A DNA stretch of 64,000 nucleotides from DAOPXV01 sp964551445 (GCA_964551445.1 CAZKCG010000012.1:41423-105422), one strand, 5' to 3'; shown: positions 7,108 through 16,308, counted from the first letter of the stretch. Translations and numbers: made by a program. Notes: generated from the letters alone by a model not told the origin.

Positions 7108-9921
7108 ATGTTTTTAAGAAAATTACGGTTCACGGCTCTGATGGTTTTTTTATTTTTATTCGCGGCCGGATGCAGCGGCGGCACAAGCTCGATAGTCGAA
7201 ATACTGGTTCCGCCGGTAGAAGATCCTACACAGGGACAGGCTCAATCGAGCATAACAGGATACGTGACCTATGCGGAGACCGCTCTCACAAAAGCGCCTC
7301 AGCGTGAAGCCGCCGTCGGAACGCTTGTTTCCGGGGCCACTGTGGAACTTAGAAAATCAAGCGGCATTTCGGGCGCGCCTCTTACAACCACGACGACGGG
7401 CGTCAGCGGAAAATTCTCGTTTACCGGCTTATCAACCGCGTCTTACGTAATAACCGCCAGGATCACTGATGGAACGACGGTTTTGAAAAACGAATCGAAG
7501 ATCGACATGACCGCTTCGAACCACGATTATTACATCCAGGAACAGACGATCCAGCTTGTAAAGACATCCTCCCTTTCCATAACGGTAAAAGATAGCTCGG
7601 GCGCGGCCATTTCCGGAGCGACAGTAACTTTGAACGGCCTCCGCTCGCAGACGACCGATTCCTCGGGCAAAGCAGCTTTCAGTGAAATGCCTCGCGGAAC
7701 ATATGATCTTTCGGTCTCAAAAACATCCTACGCCGCGAAGAGCGAAACGGTCACGATGACGGGCGACGATCAGCCGTTTCAAACGATACTTATCGCCTCC
7801 GATTCTCAGCTTAAAGATCTTGCGGTTTCGGATATTTCTCTCTCGCCTCAAAGTTATGATATTTATGAAAGCGCGGCGGTCGTTTTAACGGTCACGACCG
7901 ACAACCCGAACTCCGGAACCCTCAATTTCACATGGAACTCAACGGCCGGAAATTTAAGCGATAAGGCCCAGAGCGATATTTCGGGCGGCAAGTCGTCGGC
8001 TCAGATAAAATGGACGGCGCCCTCTATAAATTTTTCAACGGGCCAGTTTTTCTCTTATCAGTCGGTGTCCGTGGCGGTCGCGGATCAGAAAGGCGCCGCC
8101 GGCAGCAGATCGGTTCAGTTCAGGGTCCTTAAAACCGGAACGGGCAAGATCAGCATAACTTCAACGCCCGGAACGCTTCCTACCGATATAGGACAGAAAT
8201 TTTCATATCAGGCCGTGGCGTCGCCTTCCGATAACGTAAAATTCGAAAAACTAGACGGACCCGCCGGCCTTTCTGTTTCAACGAACGGCCTCGTCGAATG
8301 GACGCCTTCGGCTTACGGCGAATATACCGCCGTTATAAAGGCGACGGAACTCGCGGGCGGTTATTATGACATCCAGCGCATTTCAATCAGCGTAGCTAAA
8401 TATATTCCGTCGTTATCCGCCGGAGAGACATTCTCAAAAACGGTATTAAAAGCGGGGTCAGGCCTTTCAACCATCATACGGGACCTTTCAGCGAACGAAT
8501 ATGTCATCGCCCTGCCTTATAATAGATCTTCCGTATATAACTCATACCAGATGAGCGTTTATACGAACAGCCAGGCGCCGCCTTCGGCCTCCATGGCGCC
8601 GCTTAAAAGCCCCGCGGCCGAAAATATAACGCCGGAAATCGCCGGACAGATGAGACGGGATATTTCAATGAGATCCCTTGAAAGCCGCAGCGCGGGATCA
8701 AGAGCGGCCGGAATGCGTTCCGGCGCGGTTGAAACCGGGTCCGCGGCGCCTTCGAAAGCCCCCGCGGTAGGCGATACCATGACGTTTTATTCGCTCAATT
8801 CCCTGGCGTGGCCTCCGTCCGAATCCGACTGGACACGCGTCACGGCAAAGTTACGCGCCATAGGCTCCCGCTGCTATATTTACGAGGACGAAAGCGTATC
8901 TTATCCTTATCTCGCGCTTACATCCGCCGATATAAGCCGTTTCGTAACGGCCTTCGATAACGAGGTCTATCCAAAGGACACCGCGGCGTTCGGAAGCGAA
9001 CCCACACCCGGCGTGGATAACGACGCTAAGATCTATATACTTTTCACCAAAAACGTTAACTATCAGACGGCGGCCGGATATTTCGACTCGACCAATGAGC
9101 TTAAGCAGAGTTACCTCGATTCGAGCCCCACCTACAATAAAAATTCGATCGGCGAAAAATATTATTCGAACGAAAAAGAAATGTTTTACATGTCCGTTCC
9201 GAAACAGAGTTTTCAGGGAACGAATTATCAGGTGAACACGCTCGGAGTGCTGGCGCATGAATTTCAGCACATGATAAACTGGAACCAGCATAACAGCCTC
9301 AAACCCGACTCGCTCGAAGAAGCCTGGCTTAACGAAGGCCTTTCACAGGTAGCGCAGGATATATGCGGATACGGCTACCAGTACGGAACACTTGCCTTTA
9401 TCATGGACCCGTTCCTGCGTTCCCCTGAATCCTACTCTCTGACCAAATTTCAGTTTGGCCTCGGATATTACGGTTACGCCTATCTTTTCACCAGATATCT
9501 CATAGACCGCGGGGCTGTTCCTCTCAACCTCGTAAAAACATCAAGCGCCGGCCGTGCCAACGCCGAAGCCGAGATCAAGCGCGCCGGACTCGCTTCGTCA
9601 TTCGACGAATTTTTCGAGGACTTCACCGCCGCTCTTTATCTTTCAAACACGGGAATAACGAACGACGCGAAATATAATTTCAAAAGCATAAACATAAGGA
9701 CCTCCCAGAGCGACTCTCCGCCGACCAGGCTTTCCGGCCCGGCCACGACGCGAAATCTTCTGCTGCCGGTTTCGTTTGAAAGTTCCTCGTTATATGAATA
9801 CGGATTTCAGATCATCAAATGCGCTCCCGCTTCCGGCGCGGCAACGGCATCACAAAAATTTTCGATGACCGATAACACATCAGGAAATATAGGCGCGGTA
9901 ATTTTAAGAATAAAGAAGTGA
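7108..9921 (+). CDS. Large lipoprotein with M30-like metallopeptidase domain
   Basis: 937 residues with a lipoprotein signal (FLFAAGC, lipidated Cys about residue 22). Residues about 45-230 hold two carboxypeptidase-regulatory-like beta folds (GKFSFTGLSTASYVITA, GKAAFSEMPRGTYDLSV). Residues about 235-430 look like Ig/cadherin-type modules (WNSTAGNLS; GLVEWTPSAYGEYTAVI). The C-terminal domain has the zinc motif HEFQH (717-721) with a likely third ligand in AWLNEGLS (Glu743), as in M30-type gluzincins. The full catalytic set is present, so a surface-anchored protease is likely. AAGGAG lies 8 nt before the ATG. The stop is followed after one base by the radical SAM gene, so they are co-translated. 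Confidence 0.82.
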   Translation: MFLRKLRFTALMVFLFLFAAGCSGGTSSIVEILVPPVEDPTQGQAQSSITGYVTYAETALTKAPQREAAVGTLVSGATVELRKSSGISGAPLTTTTTGVSGKFSFTGLSTASYVITARITDGTTVLKNESKIDMTASNHDYYIQEQTIQLVKTSSLSITVKDSSGAAISGATVTLNGLRSQTTDSSGKAAFSEMPRGTYDLSVSKTSYAAKSETVTMTGDDQPFQTILIASDSQLKDLAVSDISLSPQSYDIYESAAVVLTVTTDNPNSGTLNFTWNSTAGNLSDKAQSDISGGKSSAQIKWTAPSINFSTGQFFSYQSVSVAVADQKGAAGSRSVQFRVLKTGTGKISITSTPGTLPTDIGQKFSYQAVASPSDNVKFEKLDGPAGLSVSTNGLVEWTPSAYGEYTAVIKATELAGGYYDIQRISISVAKYIPSLSAGETFSKTVLKAGSGLSTIIRDLSANEYVIALPYNRSSVYNSYQMSVYTNSQAPPSASMAPLKSPAAENITPEIAGQMRRDISMRSLESRSAGSRAAGMRSGAVETGSAAPSKAPAVGDTMTFYSLNSLAWPPSESDWTRVTAKLRAIGSRCYIYEDESVSYPYLALTSADISRFVTAFDNEVYPKDTAAFGSEPTPGVDNDAKIYILFTKNVNYQTAAGYFDSTNELKQSYLDSSPTYNKNSIGEKYYSNEKEMFYMSVPKQSFQGTNYQVNTLGVLAHEFQHMINWNQHNSLKPDSLEEAWLNEGLSQVAQDICGYGYQYGTLAFIMDPFLRSPESYSLTKFQFGLGYYGYAYLFTRYLIDRGAVPLNLVKTSSAGRANAEAEIKRAGLASSFDEFFEDFTAALYLSNTGITNDAKYNFKSINIRTSQSDSPPTRLSGPATTRNLLLPVSFESSSLYEYGFQIIKCAPASGAATASQKFSMTDNTSGNIGAVILRIKK

Positions 9922-9922
9922 T

Positions 9923-11425
9923 ATGTTCAACGCGATATTTGTAAACCCCTGGGTTTACGACTTCACATATTTCAACCTCTGGGAGAAACCTCTCGGCCTT
10001 CTGACACTCGCTTCTTATTTCATAGAACGCGGAACGGCTTCGGTCGGTTTCATCGACTGTCTCGACGAGCATTTGAAAAAAAGCTCAGCCATGGAATCGG
10101 GCGCCGGCAAATTCACCGGCGTCATAACTTCCAAACCTGGAGCGCTTAAATATATTCCCCGTAACTATTACCGCTTCGGCATAAACGACCCGGAATTCGT
10201 TAAAAAACTTCATATAGCGGCCGACGGTTTTGACAAAGATAAACCAACGGTAGTTTTGATAACATGCATGATGACCTACTGGTATCAGGGCGCCTTTGAA
10301 GCTGCCAAAGCCGTGAGACTCGCGCTTCCCGACGCTAAAATAGCGATCGGCGGAATATACGCCAGGCTCATGCCGGAACACGCGGATCGGTCAGGACTCT
10401 TCGATCACGTTGAAAGGTCGCACGAACCTTCGGTTATATATAACAACATTTTGAACCTCACCGGAGCCGCCGCGGGAAAATGCGATAAAACAAGCCTGCG
10501 CTATTTTAAAACCATAGAAACGAATAAAAACTACACGCTGAATAATTCGAATCTGATATATTCAAATCTCCATTTCGAACCGCTGGCATTCCGCAAACAG
10601 TTCTTCATAAAAGTCGATACCGCCGGACTCAAAGGAAGGACGCCGCTTTACGAATTATTGCCGGAGCTTAATAATTCCGCCGCCATAGCCGCTTCCGAAG
10701 GATGCCCGTATAGCTGCACCTATTGCGCGTCTTCCGCGCTTTACTCAAAATACTCGCCCCGCGATCCTTTCGAAATAGAAGCGGACATGAGGTATTTCAA
10801 AAAAACTTTGAATGTGGGAAACGTCGCTTTTTACGACGACGCGCTCCTTTACAAAAAAGAAGAAAATTTTTATAAATGGGCTGAAACAATAATAGCGGAA
10901 GGACTTAATTTGCGCTTTCACCTTCCGAACGCCGTTCACGCCGCCATGATAGACGAAAAATGCGCGAATATCATGAAAAGAGCCGGATTCGAGACCATCA
11001 GGCTCGGCTATGAATTTTTCGACGGCGAGACCCAGCTGGAAAGCGGCGGCAAGGTAAGTAACGCCGCCCTTGAAAATTCGATCAAAAATCTGAAAAAAGC
11101 CGGATTCGAGACCGGCAGCATAGGCGTTTACACCATATTCGGACATCCGCGCACAAAGTTAGACGAAATACACCGGGCTGTCGAATTCGTCGTAAAATGC
11201 GGGGCCGTCCCGAACATAACCCTTTATTCGCCGATACCCGGAACGCCCGACGCTGAATCCGTATTTTCGGAGCGGCCGGAATTTTTAGATGAGCCGCTTC
11301 TTCAAAATAAGGCGGCTTTTTTCGAACTTTACGGAAAAGCGAGCGCCGCCGAATATTATAAATTGAAAAACGACATACAGCAGCTTATGAAAACGAACGG
11401 AAAAGATCCCGAACCGGGAAAATAA
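9923..11425 (+). CDS. B12-binding-type radical SAM enzyme
   Basis: 500 residues. The N-terminal region (about 1-150) has the layout of a cobalamin-binding Rossmann domain (PWVYDF, LGLLTLASYF, VVLITCMMTYW, AKIAIGGIYARL). The radical SAM core has EGCPYSCTYC with cluster cysteines 261, 265 and 268, then a TIM-barrel (VAFYDDALLY, IRLGYEFFDG, VYTIFGHPRT). B12-radical SAM enzymes methylate or rearrange unactivated carbons; the substrate is unknown. It lacks the DxHxxG cobalamin His motif in readable form, so cobalamin use is not certain. Its ATG follows the lipoprotein stop by one base, and the pseudopilin gene follows 16 nt later. A protein-modifying role on those neighbours is possible but unproven. 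Confidence 0.85.
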   Translation: MFNAIFVNPWVYDFTYFNLWEKPLGLLTLASYFIERGTASVGFIDCLDEHLKKSSAMESGAGKFTGVITSKPGALKYIPRNYYRFGINDPEFVKKLHIAADGFDKDKPTVVLITCMMTYWYQGAFEAAKAVRLALPDAKIAIGGIYARLMPEHADRSGLFDHVERSHEPSVIYNNILNLTGAAAGKCDKTSLRYFKTIETNKNYTLNNSNLIYSNLHFEPLAFRKQFFIKVDTAGLKGRTPLYELLPELNNSAAIAASEGCPYSCTYCASSALYSKYSPRDPFEIEADMRYFKKTLNVGNVAFYDDALLYKKEENFYKWAETIIAEGLNLRFHLPNAVHAAMIDEKCANIMKRAGFETIRLGYEFFDGETQLESGGKVSNAALENSIKNLKKAGFETGSIGVYTIFGHPRTKLDEIHRAVEFVVKCGAVPNITLYSPIPGTPDAESVFSERPEFLDEPLLQNKAAFFELYGKASAAEYYKLKNDIQQLMKTNGKDPEPGK

Positions 11426-11441
11426 AAAAAGGGATGCACAC

Positions 11442-12380
11442 ATGACCGGAAAAATTATCATTCTGAATAAAAAAGCTTTCTCGCTTATCGAACTGATGAT
11501 AGTCATCGCGATAATAGGAATACTCGTGGCCGTCGCGCTGCCTCAATTTTCGGCGATGACAATGGACGCCAAACGCTCAAAAGCCAAAAACGACATACAG
11601 GTAGTGGTCGAAGCGATAAATAAATTCAACAACATGGGCCGGGAAAAGATCACCATGGCGAAACAGTTGAAAAGATATATAAACAATCTCGGCACGCTTC
11701 GCGACCCCTGGGGCATGCCTTATATCCTTGATCTCGGCGCAGGCCTTGTCTTATCGAGCGGCCCCGACGGAAGACATTCCCAGGTTAAGGATAAAACATG
11801 GGATGACGATATTTCAATTAAATACACCGGCCCTTTCACGCTCATAGACGCAAGGCTCGCGGTAAACCCCGAAAACCTCCCGCAGGACGAAGCCTACGAC
11901 ATTCTCTGCCTTTATTTCACGCGTCCGCTCATGTCGATCGGAAGCACCGAGATACAGATCGATTTCTCGCCGGCCACGGCGGCCGTCACCGACACTTTTT
12001 CGGGCAGTTCCTCATACGCCGATAATGACGCCCAGAACGGCAAACTTTTCAGATGGTATGCCGGAAACCAGGGATTCATGGCTGCCGACAGTCCCTTCAA
12101 AACTTTAGGCACCGCCAGATGCAAGATCTCATCCTTCGGCGATGAACTGGTATGTAAATTCCCGGCCGGGTCATCAGGCCAGATAACGACCTATAACAAG
12201 ATCAATATTACCGGAACCATAAATAATCCTCATCCCGTCTTCAGATCGGAGGATCAGGCCAGGGCCGTCGCGGCCGGCGCCACGGTCTCGATAAAAATGT
12301 TCGACGGGCTCGCCTTCGATTACGATCAGACGGAGTGCTATCAGGGTATCCTGACCCCGAAGATCGTGCAGCTGCAGTAA
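11442..12380 (+). CDS. GspG-like pseudopilin with long C-terminal domain
   Basis: 312 residues. The prepilin motif is KKAFSLIELM: cleavage expected between Ala12 and Phe13, with Glu17 at the +5 position. The -1 residue is Ala instead of the usual Gly. A 20-residue hydrophobic helix follows. Residues about 80-110 read LRDPWGMPYIL and SSGPDG, which match the major pseudopilin GspG calcium-loop region. GspG proteins are about 140 residues; here about 190 extra residues form a Ser/Thr- and Gly-rich beta-type domain (FSGSSSYAD, FRSEDQARAVAAG). A prepilin peptidase must exist elsewhere in the genome. It is the last gene of the lipoprotein and radical SAM cluster. Confidence 0.85.
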   Translation: MTGKIIILNKKAFSLIELMIVIAIIGILVAVALPQFSAMTMDAKRSKAKNDIQVVVEAINKFNNMGREKITMAKQLKRYINNLGTLRDPWGMPYILDLGAGLVLSSGPDGRHSQVKDKTWDDDISIKYTGPFTLIDARLAVNPENLPQDEAYDILCLYFTRPLMSIGSTEIQIDFSPATAAVTDTFSGSSSYADNDAQNGKLFRWYAGNQGFMAADSPFKTLGTARCKISSFGDELVCKFPAGSSGQITTYNKINITGTINNPHPVFRSEDQARAVAAGATVSIKMFDGLAFDYDQTECYQGILTPKIVQLQ

Positions 12381-12420
12381 GCGCGGATAACAGCCAGGAT
12401 CAATAAAAAAAACAAAATCC

Positions 12421-12449
12421 TTGACTTATTTAACCGTTGGTGGTAAAAT
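12421..12449 (+). promoter_or_regulatory. Promoter of rpsF operon
   Basis: TTGACT (12421-12426), 17-bp spacer, TAAAAT (12444-12449). It predicts a start near 12456 and an 84-nt leader before rpsF. Confidence 0.85.
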
Positions 12450-12479
12450 ATCTTTACTTTATTATGTAATTACTCTTTG

Positions 12480-12520
12480 CTCTCAATGCGAAATCATGCA
12501 TTAAATGAGGGCCGAAGACC
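12480..12520 (+). promoter_or_regulatory. Possible S6:S18-type autoregulatory leader
   Basis: In the rpsF leader, CTCTC (12480-12484) pairs with GAGGG (12507-12511, one G-U) and AATGC (12485-12489) pairs with GCATT (12498-12502), leaving a bulged AAAT. CCG (12512-12514) follows directly in GGCCGAAGACC. It is known that the S6:S18 complex binds its own mRNA leader in many phyla through a CCG next to a stem, imitating its 16S rRNA site. The match here is by eye and the fold was not computed. Confidence 0.45.
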
Positions 12521-12539
12521 AGAAGGAGGTGAAACATAA

Positions 12540-12863
12540 ATGAAGGCATACGAATGCATCATTCTCGTAGACCCCAGAACGGAAGAGGTTGAAGTCGACA
12601 AGATAACGGCCAAGATCGAAGAATATATCCAGAAAAATGGAGCTGTTCTCGAAAACACCAACAAGTGGGGCAAAAAAAGACTCGCTTACGAGATCAAGAA
12701 AGTCACCGAAGCTTACTATGTCCAGTTCAACTACAAAGCCGGCTTCGAGTTCAACCGTGAGTTCGAAAAATCCCTCAAGTTCATAAACGGTATCATCCGT
12801 GCTATAACCTTCTGCGCACACGTCGACAAAAAGCCGGCGAGAGCGGCTGTTCAGACAATGTAA
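12540..12863 (+). CDS. rpsF: 30S ribosomal protein bS6
   Basis: 107 residues, usual family length. The N-terminal MKAYECIILVDPR and WGKKRLAYEIKK are signature stretches of bS6, which binds 16S rRNA in the platform as a dimer with bS18. A strong AAGGAGG lies 10 nt before the ATG. The usual ssb gene between rpsF and rpsR is missing; the 60-nt gap holds only the rpsR ribosome site. Confidence 0.97.
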   Translation: MKAYECIILVDPRTEEVEVDKITAKIEEYIQKNGAVLENTNKWGKKRLAYEIKKVTEAYYVQFNYKAGFEFNREFEKSLKFINGIIRAITFCAHVDKKPARAAVQTM

Positions 12864-12923
12864 TTATTTTCTGACCGGTGAAATTTTTCGAAAAAATCTT
12901 ATTATTCAAAAAGGAGGATAAAA

Positions 12924-13187
12924 ATGGCAGATAGAAATAGCAGAGGCGGAGACAGAAAAAGAATGAGACCTACGGGCCGTTCAAAGGTGTGCCATTTCTG
13001 CAAAGACAACATAGATTACCTCGATTATAAAGATGTTCCCAAACTTCGCAAACTCGTCAACGATAGAGGCAAGATATTACCCAGAAGAGTGACCGGAAAC
13101 TGCGCGGGACATCAGCGCATGGTTACTGTTTCAATAAAACGCGCAAGGGAACTCGCATTGCTCCCATTCGTAAGCGAAAGAAGCTAA
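12924..13187 (+). CDS. rpsR: 30S ribosomal protein bS18
   Basis: 87 residues. The Arg-rich start and KVCHFC...NCAGHQRMV pattern mark the zinc-binding (C+) form of bS18, with a CxxC and CxxH. RILPRR-type core is present as GKILPRRVTGNC. It pairs with bS6 on the ribosome platform. AAGGAGG lies 9 nt upstream. Third gene DUF2232 follows after 46 nt. Confidence 0.97.
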   Translation: MADRNSRGGDRKRMRPTGRSKVCHFCKDNIDYLDYKDVPKLRKLVNDRGKILPRRVTGNCAGHQRMVTVSIKRARELALLPFVSERS

Positions 13188-13233
13188 TCTTCATTAGATC
13201 GGCTTTAATTTTAATGGGACTGGATGTAACCTG

Positions 13234-14262
13234 ATGAGTGCAATAGATCGTTTAGCGGTGCTGAATAAACTTAGTAAAACAACATCCGGAGCCATTTTCG
13301 CGGCGATAACAACATTGCTCTTTTTAACAAGTCAATATTTACCGGTGTTCGGAGTGTTAGCCGTATTTTTCTGTCCGCTTCCTCTCATACTAATGCATGT
13401 GAGGTTCCGCGACATAAAGTATACTTCGCTCGTAGTGCTGGTTTCGTCAACGCTTATCGGAATTTTCTCGGGCCCCGTTTCCGCCCTCGCGTTCCTTATG
13501 GGAATAGGGCTTCTGGGGGTTTCGCTCGGCGTTACGATCGCGGCGCGAAAAAGCGCCATGTTCTCTATAATCACCTCGGGCGTGGTCATGCTCGTCTCCA
13601 CTCTTGCTCTGACGCTTTTAATGTCATCTATGATGGACGCCGACATTTCAATGAAAAAGCAATTCGCGCTTATGTCCGAATCGCTCAAAAAAGCCAGAGA
13701 CGAGAACATGGAATCGCTCAAAAAAAGCGGCGCGACAACGGATCAGATAAATCAGATCGATCAGCTTTACACGCAGACCATCGAGACCATGAAAGGCATG
13801 CATATATACGCGCCTCTTATGCTCTTCTGCGGAGCCCTTATTTCAGCCTTCTTCAATTATAAGGCCTCGTGTCTTATACTGAAAAAACTGAAATATCAAT
13901 CTGAAGAACTGCCCGACTTCGAAACCTGGAAAATATCCTGGACGGTAATATGGTTTTTCATCGCCGGACTTTTGTTCGTGAACGCCTTTGACGAAAAGGC
14001 CTCCCTGACGCAAAAATATCTGGTGATAGCGGGAAAGAATATAAACGCCGCCTTCATGGCAGCATTTATAATCAACGGACTCGCGATTGTCCATTATTAT
14101 TTTAAGTTTTATAAAGTTAACGTCACGTTAAGGGTATTTTTATACATGATTATTTTCATGAACCCGGTATTTCATTCACTTGTTTTAATGGCTGGAATAA
14201 TGGATCCCTGGCTCGACATAAGGAAATTTGAAAACAATGATCAAATAACAAAGGAGGTTTGA
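13234..14262 (+). CDS. DUF2232 (YybS-like) membrane protein
   Basis: 342 residues with about eight transmembrane helices: two pairs in the first 130 residues, a soluble helical insert at about 145-190 (SESLKKARDENMESLKKSG), and four more to residue 330. Length, topology and position between rpsR and rplI match the YybS/DUF2232 family, often found beside rplI in Firmicutes and other phyla. Its biochemical role is unknown. The stop codon lies only 5 nt before rplI, whose ribosome site is inside this gene's end, so the two are coupled. Confidence 0.85.
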   Translation: MSAIDRLAVLNKLSKTTSGAIFAAITTLLFLTSQYLPVFGVLAVFFCPLPLILMHVRFRDIKYTSLVVLVSSTLIGIFSGPVSALAFLMGIGLLGVSLGVTIAARKSAMFSIITSGVVMLVSTLALTLLMSSMMDADISMKKQFALMSESLKKARDENMESLKKSGATTDQINQIDQLYTQTIETMKGMHIYAPLMLFCGALISAFFNYKASCLILKKLKYQSEELPDFETWKISWTVIWFFIAGLLFVNAFDEKASLTQKYLVIAGKNINAAFMAAFIINGLAIVHYYFKFYKVNVTLRVFLYMIIFMNPVFHSLVLMAGIMDPWLDIRKFENNDQITKEV

Positions 14263-14267
14263 ACTAG

Positions 14268-14717
14268 ATGAAGGTTATATTGACCTCGGACATAAAACAT
14301 GTCGGAAAAAAAGGCGAGATACTCAGCGTTAAAGAAGGATACTACAATAATTTCCTCCTTCCCAACACGATGGCTGTCATCGCTACGCCTAAAAACGTAA
14401 AGAACCTCGAAGCCACCATCAAGAACGCGCAGCTGCGCGAACAGAAGGAAAAGGCGAAAGTCGAGGAGATCTGCAAATCGCTCGGCGATTACAATTACGT
14501 TATGAAATCAAAATCAGGCCCGTCCGGAAAACTTTTCGGTTCGATCACTTCGGCCGATATTTCCAAACTCATAAAAAGCCTGACCAAATTTGATATAGAC
14601 AAACGCAAGATCGTCGTTGAAGCCGGCGGACTTAAAACGGTTGGAACGCACGAAGTTAAACTCATGCTCCACCCCGAAGTCGAAGCTTCGATAAAAGTCA
14701 ACGTAGAAGCCGAGTAA
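14268..14717 (+). CDS. rplI: 50S ribosomal protein bL9
   Basis: 149 residues, standard length. It starts MKVILTSDIKHVGKKGEI and has the bL9 signature KEGYYNNFLLPN, the long connecting helix (about 40-75) and the C-terminal rRNA-binding domain (GKLFGSITSADI). bL9 binds 23S rRNA near L1 and helps keep the reading frame. AAGGAGG lies inside the DUF2232 gene end. A terminator hairpin follows. Confidence 0.97.
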   Translation: MKVILTSDIKHVGKKGEILSVKEGYYNNFLLPNTMAVIATPKNVKNLEATIKNAQLREQKEKAKVEEICKSLGDYNYVMKSKSGPSGKLFGSITSADISKLIKSLTKFDIDKRKIVVEAGGLKTVGTHEVKLMLHPEVEASIKVNVEAE

Positions 14718-14731
14718 TCGGCCTCATAAAT

Positions 14732-14800
14732 ATATAAGGGCAAATCTTATTGCTTAATCCGGTTTTCCGGACGGTTATATTTTTGCCCTTATATTATTTT
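14732..14800 (+). terminator. Terminator after rplI
   Basis: ATATAAGGGCAAA (14732-14744) pairs with TTTGCCCTTATAT (14782-14794), a 13-bp stem, then TATTTT. The long loop contains a second small hairpin, CCGG-TTTT-CCGG. It separates the ribosomal operon from dnaB. Confidence 0.75.
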
Positions 14801-14940
14801 AAACATTCCGATGTTCCCGCAGCGAATTTTGACGCAAACGGTTTTTATTTTTCCAAAAACTCTTATTATAAAGCGGATTTTTAAATATTCCAACAAAATG
14901 TTATACTAATTTATTATAAATAGCGGGCGGTAAAAAGTAA

Positions 14941-16308
14941 ATGTCTAAAGAAAGTCTTCTCGACAATAAATTCAAGGCTCCGCCGAATAACCTGGAGGCG
15001 GAACAGGCGCTTTTAGCCTCGATGCTTTTAGACCGCGAGGTCCTCAATAAATCAGCGGACCTTCTTCTCGCTGAAAGTTTTTATAAAAAATCCCACCAGA
15101 TAATTTTTAAGGCCATGAAGGATATTTACGATTCGGGCGAATCCGTCGATATCGTGACCCTCGCCGACGATCTGCAGTCGAAGAACCTCATCGAGGAGGT
15201 CGGCGGAAGAAGCCAGCTCATCTTCATTTCAAACACGGTCTCATCGTCCGCGAATTTTGAATCGTATCTTAATATCGTTTACGAAAAATTCATGCTGCGG
15301 AGGCTTCTGGCCGCCGGAAACCACATCGCGCAGCTCGGTTACAAAGAATCGGACGACGTCGACGATCTTATAAACCAGGCCGAGAAATTGATTTTTAAAA
15401 TATCGCAGAGCCAGATGACGCAGGACTTCGTCTCAATAAGGCCCATCATCCGAGAAGTTTTTGACAGCATCGAAAAACTCTCCAGGCGCAAAAGCGCAAT
15501 AACCGGCGTAGGAACCGGTTTTGACGATCTCGACTCCATGACCGCCGGGTTCCAGCCATCAGACCTCATAATCCTCGCAGCCCGTCCTTCCATGGGAAAA
15601 ACGGCGTTCGTTCTAAACCTCGCCGTTAATATGGCCATAGGTTCCAACACGCCGGTCGCTCTCTTCTCGCTTGAAATGTCGAAACAGCAGCTGGTCCACC
15701 GTATGCTCTGCACCGAGGCAAAAGTATCGTCGCAGCGGGCGAGGACCGGCCAGATGGACAGCCGCGACTGGGCGTCGATCGCGACGGCGGCCGGAAAACT
15801 TTCAGAGGCTAAAATTTTTATCGACGATACGCCGGGCATAACTTTCTCCGAGCTTCGCTCGAAAGCCAGAAAATTGTACGCCGAAAATAAGATCGGCGCC
15901 ATAATAATAGATTACCTCCAGCTTATGAGCGGCGGAACTTCCGGGGGCCGCGAAGCCAACCGTCAGCAGGAAATATCCGAGATATCGCGATCGCTCAAAG
16001 GGCTCGCCCGCGAACTGCATGTCCCGGTCATAACGCTCTCGCAGCTTTCGCGACAGGTCGAACAGCGCCCGGACAAACGGCCGATGCTTTCGGATCTTCG
16101 CGAATCGGGCGCGATAGAACAGGACGCGGACATAGTCATGTTCATATACCGCGACGAATATTACAAAAAAGAACAGTGCGAGAAACCCGGCATAGCCGAG
16201 ATAATAATCGCCAAGCAGAGAAACGGCCCCGTCGGAACCGTCGAACTCCGCTTCTTCAGCGAAGACATGCGCTTCGTAACTCTTTCGCGCAGGCCGGATA
16301 GCGCATAA
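14941..16308 (+). CDS. dnaB: Replicative DNA helicase
   Basis: 455 residues, usual family length. The N-terminal primase-interacting domain (PPNNLEAEQALLASML) is followed by a linker and the RecA core: Walker A ARPSMGKTA, SLEMSKQQLVHRM (H1a-type motif), Walker B IIIDYLQLM, the QEISEISRSLKGLAREL motif and TLSQLSRQVEQR, with DLRESGAIEQDAD near the end. DnaB unwinds DNA 5'-3' at the fork as a hexamer. No intein is present. The ribosome site is weak (GGGCGG). The upstream 220 nt hold a TATACT box (14902-14907) with no good -35. rplI-dnaB adjacency is common in bacteria. Confidence 0.97.
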   Translation: MSKESLLDNKFKAPPNNLEAEQALLASMLLDREVLNKSADLLLAESFYKKSHQIIFKAMKDIYDSGESVDIVTLADDLQSKNLIEEVGGRSQLIFISNTVSSSANFESYLNIVYEKFMLRRLLAAGNHIAQLGYKESDDVDDLINQAEKLIFKISQSQMTQDFVSIRPIIREVFDSIEKLSRRKSAITGVGTGFDDLDSMTAGFQPSDLIILAARPSMGKTAFVLNLAVNMAIGSNTPVALFSLEMSKQQLVHRMLCTEAKVSSQRARTGQMDSRDWASIATAAGKLSEAKIFIDDTPGITFSELRSKARKLYAENKIGAIIIDYLQLMSGGTSGGREANRQQEISEISRSLKGLARELHVPVITLSQLSRQVEQRPDKRPMLSDLRESGAIEQDADIVMFIYRDEYYKKEQCEKPGIAEIIIAKQRNGPVGTVELRFFSEDMRFVTLSRRPDSA

